44,168 bases of DNA, taken from assembly GCA_018241725.1 (NCBI GenBank), contig JAFEDI010000034.1:1-44168 (forward strand), read 5' to 3'. A program made the position numbers and the translations under genes. The DNA is from Pseudomonadota bacterium (GTDB lineage Bacteria; Pseudomonadota; Gammaproteobacteria; Burkholderiales; Rhodocyclaceae). Under the pieces are notes generated by a model. The model made no database searches and was not told the DNA's origin. It worked only from the letters and a program-made list of their open reading frames with translations. Positions 33,963-41,478 of this stretch are shown one piece after another. Each line of letters opens with the position of its first letter. Within the stretch, counting starts at the first letter, position 1.

Positions 33963-34565
33963 TCAGGCGTTACCCAAGCCCACCGGCGGCGGGGCGAGGC
34001 GGACGATGCGCGAGAAGAGCTGCTGGTAGAGCGGGTCGAGGCCGCTCACGCCGGCGCCTGCCAGCAGGCGGCCGAGGGGGTCGTGGTTGGCCGCGAAGGC
34101 CTGGTCCATTTCCGCCCAGTCGGCCTCGCTCAGGCTGCGCTCGGCGGCCGGCAGCACGATCTCCTCTTCGAGGCGCATGTGCTCCTCGTAGAAGCGCAGG
34201 TAGTCGCCCACGCTGGCCTCGAAGACGCCGCGACGCTCATCGCCGAGCAGTTCCCAGGCGAGCAGCTCGTGCTGCAGGCGGCGCACGGTTTCTTCTCCAC
34301 GGGCGTGCTCCCGGTCGAGGCGCGCGACCACGTCGCCGATCTCCGGCGCCCGCGCCACCACGCGCGGGAAGAGCAGGCTGGACTCGATGGGGTGGTGCTG
34401 CTTCTCGGGGATCTCGTCGATGTAGAACAGCATCGCGCGGACCACCTCGAAGTAGGCGGCGCGATCCTCCGCCGGCCCCAGGCGGACCATCATTGCGAGG
34501 GATTGCAGCATGGCGGCCAGCGACGCGTGTTCGTCGCGGATGACCTGTTTCGTCAGCGTGCTCAT
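33963..34565 (-). CDS. Hemerythrin-domain (HHE) protein
   Basis: From ATG 34565 the product is 200 residues, four-helix and soluble. The hemerythrin-like ligand pattern is visible: RDEHASL, KQHHPIESSLLFP, LDREHARGEE and YEEHMRLEEEIVLP, enough His and Glu/Asp for a diiron (or diheme-free metal) centre. Such proteins bind oxygen or NO, or act in iron repair. Its ATG overlaps the livM-like stop by four bases (ATGA), and dmpE follows after 24 bases, so it belongs to the aromatic-uptake operon. A role in protecting or supplying diiron/ferrous oxygenases is an inference from context. Confidence 0.85.
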   Translation of the reverse strand: MSTLTKQVIRDEHASLAAMLQSLAMMVRLGPAEDRAAYFEVVRAMLFYIDEIPEKQHHPIESSLLFPRVVARAPEIGDVVARLDREHARGEETVRRLQHELLAWELLGDERRGVFEASVGDYLRFYEEHMRLEEEIVLPAAERSLSEADWAEMDQAFAANHDPLGRLLAGAGVSGLDPLYQQLFSRIVRLAPPPVGLGNA

Positions 34566-35614
34566 AGGCTCACCTTGGGCATCAGTCGGGAAGGCGCGGG
34601 AGCCGGCACATCGGCGGGGGCGGGCGCGGCGTCGAGCTTGAGGATGCGCCGCGTCGGCAGCATCTCGAAGCCCAGGCGGCGGTGCAGGAAGCCGCCGAGC
34701 CCCTCGCGGAAGAACAGGGTCATGGCGATGGCCAGCAGGCCGAGGCCCATCTGGTACCAGGTGCCGTAGTCGCTGAAGAACTTGTTGAGGGCCCAGAACA
34801 CCACCGCGCCGATCAGCGGCCCCTCGATGCGGCCGATGCCGCCGATCATCACGATGAAGATCGCGAAGGCCGTCCAGTTCACCCCGAAGGCGGCGTCCGG
34901 ACTGATGCGCAGGTTGCTGACAAAGTACAGCGCGCCAGCCATGCCGCAGCCGAAGGCGGCCACCACGTACACCGCCAGCTTCATGCGGGCCACGCCGACG
35001 CCCTGGCTCTCCGCCGCCACTTCGCTGTCGCGGATGGCCTGCAGAGCCAGCCCCTGCTTGCTGCGCAGGAACAGGTACACCAGCGCGATGGCCGCCACCA
35101 CGCAACCCAGCGCGACCCAGTAGGTGGTGTTCTCGCGGGTCGCCCGGCTGATCCCGCGCAGCGCCGTGAGGCTGGTGCCGGAACCGCCACCCACCGCCGA
35201 CACGTTGGCGATGCTGAGGCGGAACACCTCGGCGATCACCCACGTGCCGATCGAGAAGTAGCCGCCCTGCAGGCGGAAGGCCAGCCGCGATACCGGCAGC
35301 GCTGCCAGCGCAGACACCAGCGCCGCCAGCGGGATGGCCAGGAAGGGGTTGAGGCCGAGGAAGTTGCCGAGGCTCAGCATGACGTAGCCGCCGAGCCCGA
35401 AGAAGGCCTGCTGGCCCACCGACACCATGCCGCCGTAGCCGGCCAGCAGGTTCCACATCATCGCGAAGATGAAGTAGCAGGCGATCTCGACGAACTCCCG
35501 CATCCACGACGACTCGCCCCAGAACGGCAGCGTCGCGGCGGCGACGCACAGCGCAGCGCCGATCCCGATGGCCGTCTGGGAGGCCCGGGTGCTGCGAATG
35601 ACGGTTGCACTCAT
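34562..35614 (-). CDS. livM: Branched-chain-type ABC importer permease (LivM-like)
   Basis: The 350-residue protein has about nine or ten membrane helices and LivM-family features, including NLLAGYGGMVSVGQQAFFGLG (seen as GYGGMVSVGQQAFFGLG) and the loop AIRDSEVAAESQGV. ATG 35614 matches the family N-terminus. It has a Pro/Ala-rich cytoplasmic tail. It pairs with the LivH-like protein as the inner-membrane channel. Operon mates (MetA-pathway outer-membrane protein, dmpE) point to an aromatic acid or phenolic substrate rather than leucine. Confidence 0.9.
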   Translation of the reverse strand: MSATVIRSTRASQTAIGIGAALCVAAATLPFWGESSWMREFVEIACYFIFAMMWNLLAGYGGMVSVGQQAFFGLGGYVMLSLGNFLGLNPFLAIPLAALVSALAALPVSRLAFRLQGGYFSIGTWVIAEVFRLSIANVSAVGGGSGTSLTALRGISRATRENTTYWVALGCVVAAIALVYLFLRSKQGLALQAIRDSEVAAESQGVGVARMKLAVYVVAAFGCGMAGALYFVSNLRISPDAAFGVNWTAFAIFIVMIGGIGRIEGPLIGAVVFWALNKFFSDYGTWYQMGLGLLAIAMTLFFREGLGGFLHRRLGFEMLPTRRILKLDAAPAPADVPAPAPSRLMPKVSL

Positions 35615-35619
35615 GTCTC

Positions 35620-36480
35620 TCAACCCTTCGTTTTCGGAAAGAGGCCGTTCGGACGGACGAGCAGCACGGCCAGGAAGACCAGGTGCCCGAACCACACGCC
35701 CCAGCCCGGATCGAACTTGAAGCCCACCTGCTGGCTGACGCCGAGGACCAGCGCACCGACGAAAGTGCCCCAGAAGGAGCCCATGCCGCCGATGATCACC
35801 GACTCGAAAGCGAACAGCAGCAGCAGCGGGCCGTCGGCCGGCGACACCGTGGTGCGCAGGCCCTGGAACAGACCGGCCAGCGCGATCAATGCGAAAGCCA
35901 GGGCCGTCGCCAGCGAATAGACCTTGGCCGAGTCGAGCCCCATCAGCTCGGCCGCCTCCCGGTCGTCGGACACGGCGCGGAAAGCGCGGCCCAGGGACGT
36001 CGCCGAGAACAGCAGCTGCAGGCCGGCGGTGCAGGCCAGCGCCGCGACCAGGATCAGCAGCGGCAGCGTACCGACGTAGATGTCCCCGCCGAGGTTGAGG
36101 CTGCCGGTGGCCAGCTCGCCGGCGTCCAGCGAACGGGGGTCCGCCGAGTAGAGCTCCAGCAGCGCGTTCTGGATGACGATGGACAACCCGAAGGTGACGA
36201 CCAGCGACGGTAGCGGGTCCTTGCCGAGGGTGCGGTTGAGGACCGTGCGCTGCAGCGCGTAGCCGACCGCGAAGGCCACCGGCAGCAGCACCAGACCGGC
36301 CATCACGAAGTGGCCACCGACCAGCGGCGCGACGGAAATGGCGGCAAAGCCGCCGGCCACGATGAGGTCGCCCTGGGCGATGTTGGTGAGGCGCATCACG
36401 CCGAACATCAACGACAACCCGAGGGAGAACAGGCAGTACAGCCCCCCGAGCAGCAGCCCCTGAATGATTGTTTCAGTCAT
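35620..36480 (-). CDS. livH: Branched-chain-type ABC importer permease (LivH-like)
   Basis: The 286-residue protein has about eight membrane helices. LivH-family marks include LGLSLMFGVMRLTNIAQGD near the N-terminus and RAVSDDREAAELMGLD in the cytoplasmic coupling loop. It starts at ATG 36480, two bases after the livF-like stop, and ends five bases before livM. It forms the heterodimeric channel with LivM. Confidence 0.92.
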   Translation of the reverse strand: MTETIIQGLLLGGLYCLFSLGLSLMFGVMRLTNIAQGDLIVAGGFAAISVAPLVGGHFVMAGLVLLPVAFAVGYALQRTVLNRTLGKDPLPSLVVTFGLSIVIQNALLELYSADPRSLDAGELATGSLNLGGDIYVGTLPLLILVAALACTAGLQLLFSATSLGRAFRAVSDDREAAELMGLDSAKVYSLATALAFALIALAGLFQGLRTTVSPADGPLLLLFAFESVIIGGMGSFWGTFVGALVLGVSQQVGFKFDPGWGVWFGHLVFLAVLLVRPNGLFPKTKG

Positions 36481-36482
36481 GT

Positions 36483-37187
36483 CTAGATTCCAAAGTAGGC
36501 CTGGCTGATCTGCTCGCGGGTGAAGCCGTCGCTGGCCCCTTCGAGGGACACGCGCCCTTCCTGGAAGCAGTACAGGCGTTGCGACACCCGCTGGGCGACC
36601 ATCACGTCCTGCTCGACGATCACCACGCTCATGCCTTCGGCGGAGATGGCCGGCAGCGCGTCGTAGATCTCCTTGATGACGATGGGCGCGAGGCCCAGGG
36701 AGATCTCGTCGCACAGCAACAGGCGCGGGTTGCTCATCAGCGCGCGGCCGATGGCCACCATCTGCTGCTGCCCGCCCGACAGGGAGGTGGCCGGCGCCTT
36801 CCGCTTTTCCTTGAGGATCGGGAACATGCCGTACAGGCGCTGCAGGCTCCACGGCCCCGGCCGGCGGGCGTAGCCGCCCATCAGCAGGTTCTCCTCGACA
36901 CTCAGGCTGGGGAACAGCCGGCGGCCTTCCGGCACCAGCGCGACGCCCTGGCGCACGATGTCGCCGGGCACGCTGCCGCCACAGGGCTTGCCATCGATCA
37001 GCACCGACTCCGGCGCCACGCCGACGAGGCCGGTCACCGACTTGAGGAAGGTGCTCTTGCCGGCCCCGTTGGCGCCGATCACCGCCACCGTCTCGCCTTC
37101 GCCGATGCGGAAATCGATGCCGAACAAGGCCTGGGCATCGCCGTAATGGGCTTTCAGGCCCACCGTCTGCAGGAAATGTGCACTCAT
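36483..37187 (-). CDS. livF: ABC importer ATPase (LivF-like)
   Basis: The 234-residue ATPase has Walker A GANGAGKST, signature LSGGQQQMVAIGRAL and Walker B LLLCDEISLGLAP, the typical LivF form. It overlaps the livG-like stop by four bases (ATGA at 37187-37184). It powers uptake with LivG at the inner membrane. Confidence 0.94.
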   Translation of the reverse strand: MSAHFLQTVGLKAHYGDAQALFGIDFRIGEGETVAVIGANGAGKSTFLKSVTGLVGVAPESVLIDGKPCGGSVPGDIVRQGVALVPEGRRLFPSLSVEENLLMGGYARRPGPWSLQRLYGMFPILKEKRKAPATSLSGGQQQMVAIGRALMSNPRLLLCDEISLGLAPIVIKEIYDALPAISAEGMSVVIVEQDVMVAQRVSQRLYCFQEGRVSLEGASDGFTREQISQAYFGI

Positions 37188-37900
37188 GCTTCGAGCCCCA
37201 TGTAAACGCGCCGCACGTCCGGGTTGTTCATCACCGCCTCGGGCGCCCCTTCGGCCAGCTTCTCGCCGAAGTTGATGACCAGCAGGCGGTCGGCGATGGA
37301 CATCAGGGCGTGCACCACGTGCTCGATCCAGATCATCGTCGTGCCCTCGGCCTTGATGCGCTTCAGCTCCGCCACCAGCTCGGCGGCCTCATGTTCGGTG
37401 AGGCCGCCGGCAATCTCGTCGAGGAGCAGCAGCTTCGGCTTGGTGGCCAGCGCACGGGCCAGCTCCAGGCGCTTGCGGTTGAGCAGCGTGAGGCTGCCCG
37501 CCGGCTTGTTGGCGTGGGGCAGCAGGCCGGTCTTGTCGAGGATTTCGGCCGCGGTGTCCCAGGCCTGGCGCTCGCTCAGGCGGGCGCCGAAGCAGGCGGC
37601 GGTGACGAGGTTCTCGAAGACCGTCATGTTCCCGAAGGGATGGGGCACCTGGTAGCTGCGCCCGATGCCCGCCCGGCAGCGCTGGTGCGGCCGCAGGGCG
37701 GACACGTCCTGCCCCGCGAAGGTGACGCTGCCCGCATCGACGCGCACATCACCGGATATCAAATTGAACAACGTTGTCTTGCCGGCGCCGTTGGGCCCCA
37801 GGATGCCGAGCGTCTGCCCCTCCTCGACGGAGAAGGAGACATCCCGGGTCACCTTGAGGGTGCCGTAGCTCTTGCTGACGTTGTCGACCCGTAGCAGCAC
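37184..37900 (-). CDS. livG: ABC importer ATPase (LivG-like)
   Basis: From GTG 37900 (GGGAG seven bases upstream) the product is 238 residues. Walker A GPNGAGKTT and Walker B LLLLDEIAGGLT are normal. The signature region reads LTLLNRKRLELARAL, without the central glycines of LSGGQ; degenerate signatures of this type occur in LivG-like ATPases of aromatic-substrate importers. The frame stays open upstream into the outer-membrane protein gene, but that part is an out-of-frame shadow. Confidence 0.9.
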   Translation of the reverse strand: MLLRVDNVSKSYGTLKVTRDVSFSVEEGQTLGILGPNGAGKTTLFNLISGDVRVDAGSVTFAGQDVSALRPHQRCRAGIGRSYQVPHPFGNMTVFENLVTAACFGARLSERQAWDTAAEILDKTGLLPHANKPAGSLTLLNRKRLELARALATKPKLLLLDEIAGGLTEHEAAELVAELKRIKAEGTTMIWIEHVVHALMSIADRLLVINFGEKLAEGAPEAVMNNPDVRRVYMGLEA

Positions 37901-37920
37901 GTCGATCTCCCGGGCCGCGC

Positions 37921-38814
37921 TCAGAGCGGGAAAACGGCCTTGACCCAGAACGCGGCGCCGTCGGCGCGGTTGCGCACGGCCATCTCGTCCTGGTACTTGG
38001 CGGTGATGAACCAGCCCTTGCCGCTGTCGTAGCGCACCGACGGACCGAAGGCCACCGCGCGGCCCTTGTTGTTGTCGATGGTGGCGCCGTTCTGCGAATC
38101 GTTGGTGAGCTGCTGGTAGTAGTAGCCGCCGACGCCCAGCGTCCAGCCGCCGCCCACGCCCCAGCCGGCGGAGTAGTCGACGATCAGCTCCTTGCCGTCC
38201 TTGTAGTCGGTGTCGTCGTTCTTGAAGTTGTAGGTCCACATCGTCTTCAGGTCGGCGTTGAAGCCGTGGGGCTGGATGTAGCTGAAGCCGAGCACCGGCT
38301 GCAGCGCCCAGTGGTTGCGGCCGATGTTGGCCACGTCGCCCTTCTTGTAGGCGCCGGTCGGCGCGTAGATGTCGAGGGCCAGCACGCTGTGCAGCTTTTC
38401 GGAGTGGTGCCAGCCGAGCACCGGGCCGAAGGTCATGTCGCCGAAGCCGGTCTTGCTCTGCTGCACACCGGAGGCCACGTTCACATCGAGATTGACGATC
38501 GGCAGGATGGCCTGCACACCCAGCGAGGCGCCGGCCACCACCATCGGCGTCACATAGACGACCCGTGGCACGATGGCGTTGGCGGTGACCTTGAAGGTGG
38601 ACGGCGTGACCACTTCGCCGCCGTTGCCGCGCACGGCGTCGGCGCTGTAGTGCTGATACCACGCCATGCCGTACAGGCCCGGCGGCGGCAGCGCACAGCA
38701 GGTGTAGTTCTCGGCGCCCACCGGGTAGATCGTGCCGCCCCCTTCGGTGGCCCCGGCCGCGCCGGCCAGGGCTGCCAGCGCCAGTGCGAGTGCTGCGTTC
38801 GATTTATTGTTCAT
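37921..38814 (-). CDS. Outer-membrane transport protein of the 'MetA-pathway of phenol degradation' family
   Basis: The 297-residue protein has a signal peptide (about 1-22, ALALALAALAGAAGA) and a beta-barrel look: alternating amphipathic strands, many Gly/Tyr/Trp, and a C-terminal aromatic/hydrophobic end (FWVKAVFPL). Segments such as FGDMTFGPVLGWH and LDIYAPTGAYKKGDVANIGRN are characteristic of the Phenol_MetA_deg family found in aromatic catabolic clusters. It probably lets hydrophobic aromatic substrates cross the outer membrane. It lies between the binding-protein gene (101-base gap with a stem-loop) and livG (20 bases). Confidence 0.87.
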   Translation of the reverse strand: MNNKSNAALALALAALAGAAGATEGGGTIYPVGAENYTCCALPPPGLYGMAWYQHYSADAVRGNGGEVVTPSTFKVTANAIVPRVVYVTPMVVAGASLGVQAILPIVNLDVNVASGVQQSKTGFGDMTFGPVLGWHHSEKLHSVLALDIYAPTGAYKKGDVANIGRNHWALQPVLGFSYIQPHGFNADLKTMWTYNFKNDDTDYKDGKELIVDYSAGWGVGGGWTLGVGGYYYQQLTNDSQNGATIDNNKGRAVAFGPSVRYDSGKGWFITAKYQDEMAVRNRADGAAFWVKAVFPL

Positions 38815-38842
38815 GGTCCGACTCCTCCTTTTTATGGATGTG

Positions 38843-38861
38843 CGCGCCCCTGCGGGGCGCG
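38843..38861 (-). other. Stem-loop between the binding-protein gene and the outer-membrane protein gene
   Basis: CGCGCCCC (38843-38850) pairs with GGGGCGCG (38854-38861), triloop TGC. It lies just beyond the binding-protein stop and lacks a T-tract; AAAGGAGGAG for the next gene follows. A 3'-protecting or partially terminating hairpin would raise binding protein over the channel subunits, as in many ABC import operons. Confidence 0.55.
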
Positions 38862-38915
38862 ACCTATGTCGCCCGCATTGTCTCGATACGGGGTATGGGT
38901 GATGCCGGCTGGAGC

Positions 38916-40187
38916 TCAGCCGTATTTGATGGGCAGCAGTTCGGCCTGCACGGGGATCATCCTGGCCTGGCTGTTATCGACGATGACCAGTTCCAGGCCC
39001 TTGCCGCGCTTCTGCCACTGGCCGGCCACCAGCGGCGTCTTGCTGATGTTGGGGACCGGCCCCTTGCGGAAGTCGATATGGCCGACGACGGTGTCGAGAG
39101 CGGTGCCGCGGATCGCGTCGCGGATCGCCTCCGGATCCTTGCCGCCGGCGCGCTTGAGCACGTCGAGGGCAGTCTCGAAGAGGGAATGCTTGAGGCCCAG
39201 CGGCATGGTCCACGGCTTGCCGCTGGCGGCCATGTAGGCGTCGGCCAGCTGGCGCGCGCTCTGCCCGGTGAGGCTGGACTTGAACGGGTGCGCCGGACTC
39301 CACATCAGCTCGACGGTCAGCCCCTCGGCGCGGTCGCCGAAGGCCGCGATGGCCGCCGGGAACTCGGTCGCCTTGGCCACCGTGACGATCTTCGGGCGGA
39401 AGCCCTGCTGGCCGGCCTGGTTCCAGAAGTTGGCGAAATCCGGCGGCGGCACCACGCCAGTCACGATGTCTACACCGGCGCCCTTGAAGGCCGAGATGAA
39501 GGACGAGAAATTGTTGATCGGCGACTGGAAGCGGCCGCGATCCACCACCTTGAAACCCTTCGACGCCAGCACCGGCGGGAAGCCCAGCTTGCCGTCGCCC
39601 CACGCATTGCCGTCCTCGTCGTTGGGCCACAGGCCACCGACCGCCTTGGACGTGGGGATCTTGCCCCACAGGCTGGAGAAGGTGCCGATGATGTCTTCCA
39701 GGCCCCAGAAGAAGTGATAGGTCCACTCGAAGCCGACTTTCGGATCGCCCTTGCGACCGAAGAAATACGGCTGCCACGGCGCATCGTTGGTGATACAGGG
39801 CACGCCGTTGATCTCGCACTGGTCGGCCACCGGATTGGTGGTGGCCGGCGTGGAGGACGCGATGACCAGGTCCACCTTGTCGCGCAGGATCAATTCGGCC
39901 GCGGCGGCGCCGGCGCGGTTCGGATTGGACTGGGAGTCCTTATAGACGATCTCCACCGCGTATTTCTTGCCGCCGGACACGATGCCACCGACCACCGCCT
40001 TGCGCACCTGTTCGAGGGTGAAGGCATCGGGTTCCGCAAAGGCCGCCAGCGGGCCGGTCTGCGGGCTCACATAGCCGATCTTGAAGGTCGTCCCGCCGGC
40101 GGCGCGCACCCACGGAGCGGCCAGCGAGGTCGCCGCGGCAACAGCCCCGGATTTGAGGAGGGTGCGGCGAATATGGTTTACCGTCAT
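38916..40187 (-). CDS. Periplasmic substrate-binding protein of the aromatic-type ABC importer
   Basis: The 423-residue protein has an N-terminal export signal with a twin-arginine-like start (IRRTLLKSGAVAAATSLAAP) and a Peripla_BP_6 (LivK-like) two-lobed fold beginning FKIGYVSPQTGPLAAFAEPD. It captures the substrate for the LivHMGF-like channel. CAGGAGA precedes the ATG. It is the first gene of the minus-strand unit, divergent from the LysR gene, and is expected to be controlled by it. The substrate is probably aromatic or a ring-derived acid (inference from operon mates). Confidence 0.9.
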   Translation of the reverse strand: MTVNHIRRTLLKSGAVAAATSLAAPWVRAAGGTTFKIGYVSPQTGPLAAFAEPDAFTLEQVRKAVVGGIVSGGKKYAVEIVYKDSQSNPNRAGAAAAELILRDKVDLVIASSTPATTNPVADQCEINGVPCITNDAPWQPYFFGRKGDPKVGFEWTYHFFWGLEDIIGTFSSLWGKIPTSKAVGGLWPNDEDGNAWGDGKLGFPPVLASKGFKVVDRGRFQSPINNFSSFISAFKGAGVDIVTGVVPPPDFANFWNQAGQQGFRPKIVTVAKATEFPAAIAAFGDRAEGLTVELMWSPAHPFKSSLTGQSARQLADAYMAASGKPWTMPLGLKHSLFETALDVLKRAGGKDPEAIRDAIRGTALDTVVGHIDFRKGPVPNISKTPLVAGQWQKRGKGLELVIVDNSQARMIPVQAELLPIKYG

Positions 40188-40357
40188 TTTTGTCTCCTGA
40201 TATTTTTTCGTGTCTAATGTTCGCCCCGCCTGCGCCGGGTTTCGGCATTGCGAGTGAATCGACGCTTTTTATGGCGAATGGGCTGAACTGCCCGATGCCT
40301 GTGGCGAATTCTCGGCCGGGGGAAATGGCACGTCCAATATCGTTTTTGTCTTCAACT

Positions 40358-40372
40358 ATACCGGGGAGGTAT
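40358..40372 (+). promoter_or_regulatory. LysR-type operator ATAC-N7-GTAT at the lysR start
   Basis: ATAC (40358-40361), seven bases, GTAT (40369-40372) is the exact recognition form described for CatM/BenM, and extends to TATACC...GGTATA. It ends two bases before the lysR ATG and its centre contains the Shine-Dalgarno GGGGAGG, so bound repressor would block the transcription unit right at the start of the gene. Confidence 0.8.
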
Positions 40373-40374
40373 AA

Positions 40375-41271
40375 ATGGAGTTGCGCCAGCTCAGGTACTT
40401 CGAGGCCGTAGCAAGCACCCTCAATTTCAGCCGCGCCGCCGAACGTCTCCACATCGCGCAACCTCCCTTGTCACGCCAGATCCAGCAGCTCGAGGAAGAA
40501 CTTGGCGTACCACTACTAGACAGATCCAGCCGCCCGCTCAAGCTCACCAACGCCGGCAGCTTCTTCTACGACCAGACCGTGCAGGTGCTGGCCCGCCTCA
40601 AGGAGGTCCAGAAGGCCACGCGGCGAATCGGCGCCGGCAGCACGCGCTGGATGGGCATCGGCTTCGTGCCGTCCATCCTCTATGGCTTCCTGCCCACCGT
40701 GCTGCAGCGCTTCACCACCGAGAACGACAAGCTGGACATCTCCCTGTCCGAGCTGACCTCGGTGCAGCAGGCGGAGGCGCTGAAGGCCGGGCGCATTGAC
40801 GTGGGCTTCGGCCGCCTGGCGATCCAGGACGAGGGGCTGGAGAACATCGTCCTCACCGAAGAGGCGCTGGTCGTCGCGGTGCCGAGCAACAGCCCGCTGA
40901 CCCGCGAAGCTTCGATTCCGCTGAAGCGCCTCGCCAGCGAGGTGCTGGTGCTCTACCCCGCCTCGCCGCGTCCCAGCTTCGCCGACCAGGTGCTGAACCA
41001 GTTCAGCGTGCGCGGTTACGAGATCGGCAAGACCTACGAGACCAACGGTCTGCAGACCGCCATCGGCCTCGTTGCCGCCGGCATGGGCGTGACCCTGGTG
41101 CCGGAATCCGTGCAGCGCCTGCGCCGCGACGACGTGGCCTACCGCCCGCTCGTCGAGCAGGGCCTGACCTCGCCGCTGATCATGACGATCCGCACCGGCG
41201 ACACCTCGGCCCACGTGGCCACGTTCCGCGCGATGATCGAAGCCGCGCTGGCCTCGCCCGACGAAAGCTGA
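40375..41271 (+). CDS. LysR-family regulator, CatM/BenM-like
   Basis: The 298-residue protein has the LysR helix-turn-helix (about 1-60, LRQLRYFEAVASTLNFSRAA then AQPPLSRQIQQLEEELG) and a two-lobed effector domain. IGFVPSILYGFLP and VAVPSNSPL are typical of the CatM/BenM/CatR group, which senses ring-cleavage intermediates. It is divergent from the transport / dmpE operon and sits upstream of dmpB; matching operator boxes lie at its own start and 170 bases upstream of dmpB, so it likely controls all three units. The effector could be a muconate-like or semialdehyde intermediate (inference). Confidence 0.92.
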   Translation: MELRQLRYFEAVASTLNFSRAAERLHIAQPPLSRQIQQLEEELGVPLLDRSSRPLKLTNAGSFFYDQTVQVLARLKEVQKATRRIGAGSTRWMGIGFVPSILYGFLPTVLQRFTTENDKLDISLSELTSVQQAEALKAGRIDVGFGRLAIQDEGLENIVLTEEALVVAVPSNSPLTREASIPLKRLASEVLVLYPASPRPSFADQVLNQFSVRGYEIGKTYETNGLQTAIGLVAAGMGVTLVPESVQRLRRDDVAYRPLVEQGLTSPLIMTIRTGDTSAHVATFRAMIEAALASPDES

Positions 41272-41294
41272 GCCGCCAGCGGCACAGCCCTACT

Positions 41295-41309
41295 ATATCT
41301 TCCAGGTAT
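41295..41309 (+). promoter_or_regulatory. Second LysR-type box upstream of dmpB
   Basis: ATAT (41295-41298), seven bases, GTAT (41306-41309) differs from the box at the lysR start by one base; the shared form is ACTATAyC-N4-AGGTAT. A TTGACG at 41331-41336 may be the -35 of the dmpB promoter, although no good -10 follows at 17 bases. Confidence 0.65.
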
Positions 41310-41405
41310 GGAGAGCAACCCCATCAGTATTTGACGCGATCCTCCTTTGCTTTGACCATTGCAGCATGACGTGGTCGGAACGCCCGGCCCGCCAATAAGA
41401 AATAT

Positions 41406-41448
41406 GCGCATCAAATTGCGCGGACGATTTATTTAAGACAAATAAATC
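41406..41448 (+). promoter_or_regulatory. Tandem stem-loops in the dmpB leader
   Basis: GCGCA-TCAAAT-TGCGC (41406-41421) is followed by the 9-bp perfect dyad GATTTATTT-AAGAC-AAATAAATC (41426-41448), 30 bases before the dmpB start. The second dyad is strikingly AT-rich for this genome. They could be operators or mRNA structures. AAAGGAGG at 41465-41472 is the ribosome binding site. Confidence 0.5.
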
Positions 41449-41478
41449 TGCTGGTCGAACCATTAAAGGAGGATTCAA

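Noticed and set aside
34566-35756. Extension of the hemerythrin frame far upstream
   Set aside because: It is an out-of-frame reading of the livM gene; the ATG at 34565 with its four-base overlap explains the gene.
37901-38662. Extension of the livG frame upstream
   Set aside because: It is a shadow of the outer-membrane protein gene; GTG 37900 with GGGAG upstream gives the family length.
40327-40343. A sigma54 promoter starting at the TGGCAC near 40326
   Set aside because: The matching -12 TTGC is absent at five bases' spacing.
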